40,462 nucleotides of DNA from Thoreauomyces humboldtii (taxonomy: Eukaryota; Chytridiomycota; Chytridiomycetes; Spizellomycetales; Powellomycetaceae), in the NCBI GenBank assembly GCA_027596035.1, contig JADGJA010000116.1, positions 1 to 40,462 of the forward strand. The letters run 5' to 3'. Below the pieces are notes generated by a model. That model was not told where the DNA came from. It searched no databases and saw only the letters and a program-made list of their open reading frames with translations. Each line of letters begins with the position of its first letter. The stretch's first letter is position 1. Shown piece after piece: positions 19,620-29,818 of this stretch. Both the position numbers and the translations under genes were made by a program.

Positions 19620-20836
19620 CTAAACGGCTTTACTGGACCTCTCCAGCTCCAGATCCAGATCTCTGTTGGAACTACCCCGTCTTCCCGCAGCCAGCATGCC
19701 CATTCCACCCTTCCACGATTGCTCCTCCACAAATCGCATCATGTTGTTTAGAAAGATGATCTCGGCGCGTCTCTGAAGCCGAGCCAAACGTGCCGCCTCC
19801 TTTTGCGTGCGCTCGAGAAGGAGCGAAGCCTCCGCTGCTTGAGCCAAGGTCTGGTCGCGGAGCTCGGCGGCTGTTGTGTGTGGAAGGATATTAGAGAAGA
19901 AGACCATATACTTAGACAGAGAATGGGGTTACCATGCTCCTGCAGTCGTCGGCGAAGGTCTCGTCGGTTCTGAACAGGAATGCATCTTGATGTAAATATG
20001 TTCCACTTCGGTTAATGGAAAGGATAGTGAAGGCGCTGCTTACCTTCAGAGATCCCATGAGAGACTCCGAATTTGCTGCGTCTGCCTAATCAGCATATGC
20101 ATCGACAAGCTCTCCGAGTTTAAGAACTGAACTTACAGTCACTCTCCACGTGTACCATAGGCGTTGCCACCAGCCTCGTAGTAGCCGTCAAACTCGAGAC
20201 ATCTGCGCCTTTCCCTGTCGTCCCGGGTCCACACCTCGGGAACGCCACCCTCGTCGTGGGAGTCGATCCGACACTCCCAACCCCTTCCGCTCTCTGCTTG
20301 ATGGTCAACGGCGCTCTCGGAGGAAGCTTCAGTCCAGCCATGCTGGCCGCTTTCTTCGCAACCACGCTGGCGCGTTTCCTCTGTTTGCCGTACAGATGGA
20401 TCTCGGACACGGTTGCGCGCATCTCTGCGAGTGAGTTCCGAAGCATGTTCGTAGCTGGTGGAACATCGCTCGTGCTGGATGCATCGTCGTCGTCTTCCGT
20501 GTCATCCGTGGCTTCCGAGGCTTTGGACTTGCGGGGCTCCCTTTTGCTCTTGACCTTCTTTTTGCTGAAGGATGCACCGGAGCTTTTCCGTCGACCGTTT
20601 ACGAGGGTGGTAGAAGATGGGAAGCTGTTTTGGTGGGGAAGTGAGAGTGTCGAGCTGGTTCTATCGCAGAGACCTGTCAGAGAGGTTCCGCCGCCGGGTA
20701 AGGAGACGGTGCGACCTGTCCGGGAGAGCTGAATGTGGGTGCCTCGGAGGATTGTTGCTGGTGGTGGAGAGCGGGAAGATGACGGGGTATGAAGCAGAGA
20801 CGAGGTGCTTCTTATCGAAAGCATCTTCAGATACAT
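19620..20836 (-). CDS. Unknown basic protein with C-terminal coiled coil
   Basis: Not recognised. Best model: exon 1 20836-20137, a small exon encoding about SNSESLMGSLK (near 20080-20045), an exon encoding NRRDLRRRLQEH (near 19965), and a last exon from about 19875 to 19620, with phase-compatible GT...AG introns; about 350 residues. The first 230 residues are Ser/Thr/Lys rich and disordered, with a basic block (SKKKVKSKREPRKSK) next to an acidic one (TDDTEDDDDASS). The C-terminus forms a strong helix/coiled coil (LRDQTLAQAAEASLLLERTQKEAARLARLQRRAEIIFLNNMMRFVEEQ). The Met at 20836 is the first good start; an upstream frame also begins in another phase. The basic block could be a nuclear signal or a microtubule/DNA contact. 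This is inference. Confidence 0.6.
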
Positions 20837-21117
20837 GTAGATACAGTCTCAGGGATGGTCTGAGCGATCGAGAAAGGTCGGGAAAGATTACCGTTGCTAG
20901 TTGATAGCTCATCCCTCCGTCGTTGAGCCGTTGACCTGTCAACCCAGACCTATCGAACGGAATCGAGCTTACTTCAGCCTACTATTCAGAACGAGGACAG
21001 TCCGACGAAGAAGAGGCACGAGAAATGAATAGAGAGCAAGCGAGGGATATCCCAACCCAAGAAAAGAAAACAGAATGTACGTAGCCCCAAAAATATAAAA
21101 CGTCCTCGCGCTATCCA

Positions 21118-24100
21118 TCACTTTTCACTCATGTGAACGGGCGCTCCGAAGATCCCATGGACGACTTTCTCCCTGAGCAATATCCCAGCCTGGTCCTTTG
21201 GGTATTTGGCGAGATATTCATCGCAGGCGGCCAGCACCACGTCCTTCTCCCTTTTGTTCATACGATCCGGCTTCGCGCCCGCGAGCATCTGATGCACGAC
21301 CCCAAAGTCCTTGACCATTTCCTTCGTCCTTTGCGAAGCCTTCGCCGAAGCTCCGAACACTTCGTACACCTCCACCGAGGCCACCCTGCCTTTAACGATC
21401 ACGTGCTCGAGCGGTCGCATCACGAACGCTGCGTGGTTGGCCAATCGATTCCTGCACTCCCCGGAGATGATCAGTCGGGAGCTGTATCGCTTATTCAGAG
21501 CTTCCAGACGGGAAGAGAGGTTGACGTTGTCGCCCACGATCCCGAGTTTCATGCGGTACTTGCTTCCGATGTTCCCGGCGTGTACGACTCCGACGTGGAC
21601 GCCCATTCGAACGTTGAATTCGGGCCAGCCTTGAGACCGGAACGAGGCGTTTAGCCGTAGTACTCGTGCTTGCTGATCGAGAGCGCACGTCAAAGCTTTC
21701 GTGGCAAAATCTTCGAGAGGGTGGGGCGCGTTCCAAAATATCTGTGGACATCGCAGTGAGTACGGCAAGCCATGTCACCGCAGAATACCTAACTTTGGGC
21801 TCACCATGATGCCATCGCCGATGAAATCGCAAAGCACGCCTTGGCTCTTCTCGATGGATCGCGTCATCTCTTGGAAATACTGAGCAAGCATGCTGATCAG
21901 CACCTCGCTTGGCATACGCTCTGCAATCGAGGTGAAGTCGGCAATGTCTGATGCAGATAAGATAATTGAGAAGTCAATGCAAAATTCAGGTTAGAGTACC
22001 TGGAGAAAAAGAGCTTACCACTGAAAAAGATGGCAACTTCCTTCTTTTCTACGTACAGATCCTTGGCCTTCTTTTCGCGCAGGATAATACGGCGAACAAC
22101 AACTGGTGGCACAAATTTCTCGAACGCCTTGATCGTTTCTTTCATTTTGAGGAACGAAACTGTGAAGACATCCAGTTTAAGGGTAAGTGTCTACATCCCT
22201 CCTTCCTGCACTTCCCCGGCTACGTACGCTGTAATTCCGATATCTCAGTTAGCCGTGAGAGCTTTTTGAGCTTGAGCGAATCGGCTGCCGTGCCTCGAAA
22301 CGATTTTGCCGGGGCCACTTTCGTCTTCAAGACGAGTGCAGGGACGCCTTGCTCGGGATCATGTGCGCCATCCATAGCCGCCGTTGCTAAGATCTCGCCA
22401 GATTTGCCTCCATGATTTCCATCTTTCGCCGCAGCTACTGCCAGCCCGTCACTCCCGGAGACGGTCTCGTCCGGATCCTCTCTCACGTCGAACAGCGCGT
22501 TCATGGCCTCCTTGATCGCAAACAGCGGCTCCGTGATCCGGTGCAGGAGGTAGACGGCAAGGGCCACGAGGGCGAGGGTGGTGCCTGCTACAATGCCGGC
22601 TGTCGCGCGGGAAGCCTTGTCTATATCACCAAAAATCTCGCTTCTTGCCACGATCTGTAGAATGATCATCTGCATCCCCGTATCGGTCATGAAGGGGGCT
22701 GCTGCGACCGAATATTCGCCTTCGTTGGTGGTGTACGAAACAACCAGCGTCTCCGTCATGGTGAAGTAGGTATGGTCCGGAGTTCTTAACCGTAGTTGAG
22801 TGTCCGCATTTTGAAGTACATCGGATGAGGAGGCCGAAGCGGACTCAAGTTCTGTTGTATATGAACCGGTTTCATGACCACTGATGGTGGTAGATACCAC
22901 CATACCATTGATATCAAAGATAGCCAAGTCTGCGTCGATAGTCGACCGCGCTGTTGTTGCCTTCAGCACTCCGTTCAGAAACGCGAGGTTAAAGTCGGCC
23001 CCTAAAGTATATTTGATCGTTGTTCCGTCCGTGTCGTACAGTGGTATCCCGAACGAAAAGTACACCTCTCCAAGGTAAATCGTGATGCCTCTAAAGCGCA
23101 GCGCGAAGATGGAGAACATCAGCAACTAATGCCTCAACCCACTTAACAACCACTCATTCTCGAAACTTACGTCCAGTATCCTTGGGCCTGGATTGCATGT
23201 GGCAAGGGGAGAAGTTGTGAAACCCAATCTTGTACCGTACCAGTCTCCGTGTCCAAAGGATACCCCGGCATAGTAACAGGGTTCCCGAGATCATCCCAAA
23301 AATCCTCGCGCGTATATGTGTTGTTTGGGGCCGACCAACGCCTCCAGAGGTTCGTTCCAATATGTTCCACCCCTGATCGCCAGAAATCAGAAGATGAGCG
23401 GTTGCGTGCACAGCGGTCACAAGGTTGGTCACTCTTACCGTAAACATTCCCGTAGTAAGGTGGTACTAATATGTTCATTGTAAGATACATGTCTGGCAGA
23501 CTGAAATCATCCAGCGCTTTCCAGAACAGAGCTGGCGTTTCCTGAAAGTGTGCCATGGTCAAAGCGCCGACTTCGAAAAGATCTCTGTGAAGTCGGCTAT
23601 CCACGACAGAGAGATGGAAAACATTTGGAGTCAGCGCGCAAATGCCAATCCTCGGTATGTTTTACCACGCGGTGAACACTTACGCAAATGCCTGGATCGT
23701 CTCAACTTCATCATTGATTGCGCCAACCACGTACTTGACATCCCCCAGCTGCAGACCAATTGCTAGCGCCTGCGGAGTAGCATCGATTAGCCTGTCCAGC
23801 GGATGACTTTTAGCCTTTATAGCGCATGGTATCCCACATTTATGCTGTTGGTATAGGTTGCGGTTTGATAAATGCCCAGGAAGAGGTTCGACGCCAGAAT
23901 TGAGAAGCAGAAGAGCATCAAGACCATGCCATTGATGCTAAGGAAAGTTCTGTTCAAGATGCCGGGAAAAGCTTTTACGAATCCGTCGTGCTTGATGGTG
24001 GGAGGTCCATGACCAGTACATGAGATCGTTCTCCTTTCCGCGTGAACGAGGAGCTTGTTGACGTAGCTGTCAAACGAGCTCGACGAGGACCCGGTCACGC

Positions 24101-24779
24101 TCGTACGGTCACCCGAAGGTCGGAAACTGTCGAGCGAGATGCCCGAACCTCGAACTGAAGGTCGACGCTTGACGACCGGGACGAGCGGGATGGTGGCTTT
24201 GGGACGAGTTTCCTGAACTGCCGGTAGAACCTGCCCAGGGTCCGGGTTGGTAACCTGGGCTGTCGAGACAAAATCTGGCGCCGGTGGGTTGAACGGGGAG
24301 GAGGTCGCAGGAGGTAGGAGTTGAGCTTCCGGGGGATTTTCGAGATCGCAGTCTGGATCCTCCACGGTGGAATGTAATCGTTTTGTAGCCAATGTTCCTG
24401 ACGCGGCAGGAAATGCTTTTGCCCGACTGCCCGTCATGTTCGGCTTGGGAGGAGGAAGACCACTTGCGACGCTGGCATTGGACGCTGAGATTGCTGGGAA
24501 CCCCTTACTAAGTCCTCCCGTAAGAAAGCGAGGCTCGCCGATGCTCATGGATGAAGGAAATGCTCCAGTGCTGCCAAGGACATTTCCGCTGCTGATGGAA
24601 TCCGGGGCAGGTAGAGCCTTGGCTTGTGTGCCGGTGAGAAACCGATTCTCGTTGGTCGAGCTTACAGGTAGACTCGAGGATGTGGAGTTTTCCAGCAAAT
24701 CCTCATCCTTCTGGTCTAGCGGCGAAAAAGGGGGGGACCCAGCGCATTCAATGTCGATATCGTCACTGATGTGGCTCAT
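21118..24779 (-). CDS. Receptor-type class III nucleotide cyclase with Cache-like sensor
   Basis: About eight exons give roughly 1,050 residues: exon 1 24779-23838, exon 2 23769-23684, exon 3 23596-23439, then five more to 21118. Order of parts: disordered cytoplasmic N-terminus (1-280) with a repeated short motif, transmembrane helix 1 (about 281-303, MVLMLFCFSILASNLFLG), a large outside region with a Cache-like double sensor (GEVYFSFGIPLYD, DADLAIFDINGMVVST, YFTMTETLVVSYTT), transmembrane helix 2 (AGIVAGTTLALVALAVYLLHRI), a HAMP-like linker, then the cyclase domain. Metal-binding aspartates are in SDIADFTSIAE and FIGDGIMIFWNAP, and the transition-state Asn/Arg pair in VGDNVNLSSRLEA. It should make cAMP or cGMP in response to an outside ligand. 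The base-recognition residues are atypical. It lies 281 bp upstream of the unknown coiled-coil gene on the same strand. Confidence 0.9.
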
Positions 24780-25765
24780 GAGAGTTATGAAGCGCCTGCG
24801 CTTGTTTTCCGTTCAAGTTGTTTCTGATGCGTGATCGGTCGGGAGTGACTTGAAAGGGTTGAACCAGGGATCGAAAGCGATTGCCTACCAGAGGTGTTGT
24901 GAAGTTGAGGAAAGCAAGTTACGCTTTGAGTTTTTGGTGGTGAGTGTTACGAAAGGGAGGAGAGGGAGGGATGTGGTCGGCAGTGGCTGCTACTTCTGGA
25001 TCCGCGGAGACAAGCTGCAAGGTTTTAGTCGTTGGGCAGAGGAAGAAATGTAGCGTATGGGCGCCAGCGCGTCGGAGTTTCGCTCGTGTGGCTTACGCGC
25101 TACCAACCGTTCATCGCCAAACGACACATTGCCATGATGATCGACACCCATTGGGCCCACAAACAAATAGTTTCTTGCGTGGAGCTCGTAGCAAAGCATA
25201 GTTCCGGACGAGACTATACATAAGGTAGCTACGCGCACATGATCGCATCTCAATACAATTTGTTCCTCATCTCCAGATTAACGGCAATCTCGCAAGCGAC
25301 GGCCCCACTAAATGGATCTGGATGACCGGAAATTCGAAGGGGTGCGGAGGCATTGGAACGACCGGCACGAATGTTCTGCTTAGCTTTCGGCTCTGCTTCC
25401 CCGTACCGTACCGGTACCTAGTCCTTGCTGCTTTTCGACAGAGCGATTGCGCTGCAGCTCAGCCCTGGACTACTGCAATAGGCCTCGAAAAACGAGCGCC
25501 GCCCGCCTTCCACTTTTGTGATAACACGAAGGAGGAGCCGTACCCCCAATTGACTAGATGCACTCTGCCCGTCGTTTAGCGCCGGTCTCCATTGAGGATA
25601 GAGTCAACTTATTTCATCGCGACCTTGAGGCTTTCGTCAATGAATAGTCAGCGATTTCCAGTTATAAAACGCATCACTCCTCGATACGGGCACAAGAGGT
25701 GTAGTCTTCCCACGCACTTTCCAACACAAAAAAGGCGAGACCGAGAGAGACCTACTTTCACGCAT
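24780..25765. other. Upstream region of cyclase gene, no supported gene
   Basis: Several short, mutually overlapping frames on both strands, none with family features. The part next to 24780 must carry the cyclase promoter. A 10-base palindrome GTACCGGTAC with flanking GTACC copies lies near 25405-25420. Confidence 0.45.
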
Positions 25766-26128
25766 ATGCAAGCCATCGATCCACGTTCACCGAGCTCGCT
25801 GACAGAGCCAGCCTCCACGTCATCTGACGAGGGATCTCCATACTGTCCTCCGCGACCCTTAATGTCTCAATCGGAGTCACCAACCGACCAGCAGCACCTT
25901 CCGATCAGTATTTCGCTCCCTACCTCCAAGACGCTGTCGCCCTCGCCTAGAAAGCGATCTTGGTTCTCACGCCGCGGTTCTGTCAGACCATTGAAGGCGA
26001 AAATATCAACTGACCCGGCTGCAGCGGGCGAGGGAGAGCAACCTGCTGGTCCACTTTGGTTCTCTGACAAGCAACCATCCAAGATGTACCTTCTCATCCT
26101 TTCCATGTCACCGACAGTTCCCTTCTGA
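25766..26128 (+). CDS. Doubtful small Ser/Pro-rich protein
   Basis: Open frame of 120 residues from the ATG at 25766; the frame is open further upstream to 25592. The translation is low complexity (Ser/Pro/Thr) with one basic patch, SPRKRSWFSRRGSVRP, that looks like a phosphorylatable nuclear or membrane-contact segment. It ends in a hydrophobic tail (MYLLILSMSP) that might instead be intron, since a GTACCT lies just before it. No homolog is recognised. It may be the first exon of a longer gene or chance. Confidence 0.3.
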   Translation: MQAIDPRSPSSLTEPASTSSDEGSPYCPPRPLMSQSESPTDQQHLPISISLPTSKTLSPSPRKRSWFSRRGSVRPLKAKISTDPAAAGEGEQPAGPLWFSDKQPSKMYLLILSMSPTVPF

Positions 26129-26459
26129 ATTTGCTTTAATTTTCCTTATCCAAACAATCTAATGCTCGCTGCTTTGCTTACCATTCCTCGTAATTGAACG
26201 AATCTCGTCGCTTTACTGCTGGTGTTACTGCAGTCCTTTTACTCGTACACGAAGTGAACCTCAGGCGAGAACTGGGGTGCTGACGAAATGAGAAACCACA
26301 GTTCTCAAATGAGAGACTGCGCCGATTGACATTCGGGCTTCGGTCTGTGCCGGTCGACCATCTCGTTCCGATCGCATTCCCATTGGGGGTCCTATCTCGC
26401 TTCGCTGATAACCCAGATTCTTTCAGGAAAAGGTGGCAACAGTCTAGTCATCCGACAAA
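26129..26459. other. sap18 upstream spacer
   Basis: No gene seen. The pyrimidine-rich stretch next to 26160-26240 and the region to 26459 most likely hold the sap18 promoter and leader. Confidence 0.45.
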
Positions 26460-27335
26460 ATGATGTCACATCGCCGTCGACCGAGCCCGGAACCTCGACT
26501 CCACGATCGAGGAGCACGACACACGGCACCACCAGCGACCGATTACCCCTTCAAGTCAAGGCAGTTCAACGCCGTTGATCGGAAAGAGGTATTGCGTCAA
26601 GGCATCCTTTGAACATCTGTCAGGAATTGTCCATCTGACGTACTTTTCTCTCAGACCTGCCCTTTCCTCGTTAAGATCTACCTCAATACGGACAGAACCG
26701 TCTCGGGAGCGGAACTGGAACGACTTGGGCTGTCTCCGAAGCATGATGTGGATATCCATACCTGGTGAGGGTGGACCCAGCCCTTCGCTAAAGATGAACA
26801 ACCGGGATGGTTTCTCATGACGCTGTTTTTATTGTTCAGGAAGGACGCAACGCTTCGTGAGATCGCAACCCTATTGGGCGACACGCAACCCACCGCCAAG
26901 GATCGTGGGACGGCGATAACGTTCCAGATGATCATCGAAAACAACCCGTCCCAGAAGATCAAACTGGTCCCCCTCGGGATGGTGTACAACGATCGACGGT
27001 CCGCCGACGATGCGAGAACCCTCGAGATGCTCAGGTTCATGCCAGGGGATTCGTTGATGGTCACCATCCTCTCAGACGCCGTCTCAGACAAGGGCCCGGG
27101 CAAGGAGAATGCGGGAAAGGAGGACGGTGGGAAGGAGAAGGCGGTGGTGGTTACGGAGAGGGCAGCTTCTCGACCTCCTACCTCTATCGTCGGAGCAGCG
27201 GCTGCTTCCTCGTCCGACCGTGCGGAACGTGCAGGGAGCCACGATGGCATGCACCCGGACCGTCGAGCGATGAACGGGACCGGTGGGGGCAAGTCCCCTC
27301 GACAGGCACCATACAGTCGACCGCCAAGGGGTTGA
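26460..27335 (+). CDS. SAP18: SAP18, Sin3-associated/splicing-complex ubiquitin-fold protein
   Basis: Three exons (26460-26588, 26655-26764, 26840-27335) give 244 residues. SAP18 has a ubiquitin-like fold and takes part in Sin3-HDAC repression and in the ASAP/PSAP complexes on exon junctions. Family phrases are in order: the entry DRKETCPFLVKIYLNTD, the VDIHTWKDATLREIATLL helix region, a central strand (AITFQMIIENN), and the end strand MPGDSLMVTI. The N-terminal 40 residues are Arg/His/Pro rich, like RS-type tails. After the domain about 75 extra residues, rich in Lys/Glu/Gly and then Arg/Pro, extend beyond animal SAP18. Two ATGs lie in tandem at the start; the first is taken. The 3' end faces that of cox4. 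Confidence 0.92.
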
Positions 27336-27533
27336 AAGCTGTAAATCCTTCCATTTCTTCCTGTACATACAAGCATAGGGTTTTCCTGACACAAATCCGT
27401 CGTCGGATATGAAGTTGATAATCTCTTGTAATTTTTTGGTAAAAGGAAGAAGTCGCTCGTGATAAAAAAAAAGAAAGGCCGTGGGAAAGGGTGGGCAATT
27501 TGACCGGAATAAGAGTCCTCCCACACACACAGT

Positions 27534-28406
27534 CTACTTGTCCTCCCTCTTGCGAACCTCGGAGTACACGCCGGTGAAAGGGTTCTGCTTGTTCTCGATG
27601 GCGCGACGCTCCTCCTCCTCCTTCCACTCGGGAGCGTGGGTGCGCAGCTCTGGGATGACTGTTGAAACGATCGAGTCAGCAAAGGATGCAAACGCAAAGG
27701 ACATGGCTGTGGACATGGCCGAGCATTTCTGCAGCGAATCTTCGTACCAGCGGCGGTCCAGTAGGCCCATCCAGCAACGGCCAATCCAGCGAATGCACCG
27801 GACCACAGTAGGACCTTCCACTTCATGGCGGGGTCGTTGGGCGTACGGGCGCCGTAAGGACCGTAAGCGATCCAGTAGGCTGGTGGACGTACGAAGATGT
27901 CAGTCTTCTGCCGCTTGTCCGTTCCCAACCCGTTCGATCGGGCCGACTCCTCTGCTCCGCATGCGAAGAGAAAAGATGAAGAGGGCATACCGGCACGCTT
28001 CTCGTCCAAAGTCATCTTGTTCCAGTCGCCCTTCTGCTTCTCAGCAAGGTGATCCGCAATGGCGCCCTGTTCGCACTCGGGGAGCTTTGGCCAGCGGCTG
28101 TGAGAGCCATCAATGGCGGTTGTTGTATTTTGGTGAGTTTCAGTTTCGTGATAAGGGCGTCAAGCATTTCATCGAAAACAGGCGAGGAATGAACGAGAAT
28201 CGAAAAGAGATATATGATAGGGAGAACAGACGAGAATCAGTACCACCGAGATATGTTGAAACCAACTTCAAGTGGGATAACGTAACGCACGTCTCGATTT
28301 GTGTCAGAGCAATGGGAGCGACTGCTGACGAGTGCTGGCTGCGGGCGAGAGGACGCAGGAGGGCGGCGCGAGCGACGGGGCGCATCATTTGACGTGCTGG
28401 GAACAT
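27534..28406 (-). CDS. COX4: Cytochrome c oxidase subunit IV / fungal Cox5
   Basis: Four exons (28406-28291, 28097-27991, 27879-27748, 27658-27534) give 159 residues, the normal size. The subunit is nuclear-encoded, has one membrane span and helps regulate complex IV. A basic presequence (MFPARQMMRPVARAALLRP) leads into the matrix part with the family-type phrase ADHLAEKQKGDWNKMTLDEKRA and AYWIAYGPYGARTP. The membrane helix is KWKVLLWSGAFAGLAVAGWAYW, and the intermembrane tail ends in NPFTGVYSEVRK. Fungal literature calls the subunit Cox5; the animal name is COX4. It is head to head with emi1, 214 bp apart. Confidence 0.93.
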
Positions 28407-28620
28407 TGTTGTATGAGCTCGGGAGGTGAGAGGAAGGGTATGTAGAAGCGAAGAGGTCTAATGGGCGTCGTGCGGGATTGCGTTTCGTCGAAGGTAAGGA
28501 CCTGGGTGCAAAAGATATCGGCAACGGCGAAAAGGTTCCGGGACCCTCCGAGGCACCCAGCAGCAATCGTTCAAGTTCGAACGCACTCTCCGAAGTTCGA
28601 ACCACACAGAACCTACGACC

Positions 28621-29239
28621 ATGGCCGCCACCCAAGCTACAAGCCCTCCTCCCGATAGCGTAGTTTCCGGCCCGGAGTCTCACCGGAATGCTCAAGGCGA
28701 CGAACCTCGACGGGAGCGCCCTACTTGCAGTGTCTGGGCCGCTTTCGACCAGATGCAGCTTTGCTACAGTGAGTTAGACGGATTTTGTCTCTTAGCCTTC
28801 GCCATACCTCTGAATAGACTCTTGCTCCGAATAGGCCGCTGATGATGGTGTTTGCCTTTAGCTGTGATACCGCAAGTAAAGCACTACTATCGCTACGGAA
28901 CATTCCGTGACTGTTCAGAGGCCCGTGCAGACTTCAACTTTTGTCTGAAGATGAAGACAAAGAATAGGCTGGATGCGGAGGTAGCTGAAATGCACGAGAA
29001 CTTGTTTATGTTGCATCGAGACGCTTGCTTACTTTGGCGTCCAGAGGGAGATGCAGGAGCGGGAAGACGCGAAGTACGACAAGAAGATTAACGAGCGACC
29101 ATCAAGGGATATCTGGGAGGTACGTTGCACAGGCAGCTGCACATAGAGCTGATGACCGGGTAGTACATGCATTCAGGACCTGATACGTGATTTTCTGCAG
29201 CTACGCACGGAACCACCGCACAACTTTCCTCCTGCATGA
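28621..29239 (+). CDS. EMI1: Emi1-type DUF3128 small Cys protein
   Basis: Four exons (28621-28768, 28862-28980, 29045-29119, 29201-29239) give 126 residues. The conserved core is CSVWAAFDQMQLCY ... HYYRYGTFRDCSEARADFNFCLKMK, with a CX11C pair followed by a CX9C pair, and a tail DIWELRTEPPHNFPP that is typical of the family. Yeast Emi1 is needed for early meiotic induction and sporulation, and the family is linked to mitochondria. The intron that removes 28981-29044 is needed: reading through loses the conserved REMQEREDAKYDKKINERP stretch. A short disordered N-terminus precedes the core. It is head to head with cox4. Confidence 0.88.
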
Positions 29240-29806
29240 GCATCAGACTCTGGCATCTTGTGGAAAGTATCACATCTGTCGGGCTTTCGAAGGATCTCCA
29301 GCAAGGAGCGGAGATGCACGTCTCGGACGTTGCCCACTTCAGCAGCACTTGGGGGGAGATCAGGTTGGTTGCCGAAAGGGAAGGGGTTTCCATGTTCCTT
29401 TTGGGCGTAAAACGTCGACTTCGGATCATTCTGAGGAAGGGCAGCGGTCGCTAGATCTCCGGCGTTTTTGACATAGATGCAGAGCAGCGTTGGTTCTGCG
29501 GAAGATGTTTCCCCGGTTCCCTGCATGGTTAGCACTAGATCACAAGCGAGTGGACTTGTATGCATCGAGTGGGATGAGTGACTATTGTGCTCCATCGCAT
29601 CAGCTAACAATTGCAAAGTTGGTGGCTGTGCTACTCTGCGAACTGCGCAAGTGTCCGACCATCGGACATACGTACAGTTTACCATGGTGATAAGAGACCT
29701 TCCTTCCAAAGTGGACCATACCTAGCATAGATTCATCAACACCGTACTCTACAGCGTACTCTACACCGTACTCTACACATCGTCGAGAAACGTTTCCGAC
29801 ACATCA
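29240..29806. other. Spacer between emi1 and the coiled-coil gene
   Basis: No supported gene. A 178-codon minus-strand frame (29173-29709) overlaps the emi1 3' end, shows no family features and is treated as chance. The right end holds a 12-bp tandem repeat. Confidence 0.45.
29741..29776. repeat. Three tandem 12-bp units
   Basis: The unit ACCGTACTCTAC is repeated three times head to tail, the middle copy differing by one base (AGCG for ACCG). It lies about 50-100 bp upstream of the likely start of the coiled-coil gene, so it may be a promoter minisatellite. Confidence 0.8.
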
Positions 29807-29818
29807 TGCTTACCGGGA

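Noticed and set aside
25322..25579. 85-codon plus-strand open frame upstream of the cyclase
   Set aside because: Cys-rich but without spacing of any known family, no promoter or intron support, and other frames are equally open.
26678..28015. 445-codon minus-strand open frame
   Set aside because: It runs antisense to sap18 and through introns and exons of cox4. Both of these have family matches, and its translation is low complexity.
29173..29709. 178-codon minus-strand open frame
   Set aside because: It overlaps the last exons of emi1, has no domain, and no start or promoter is supported.
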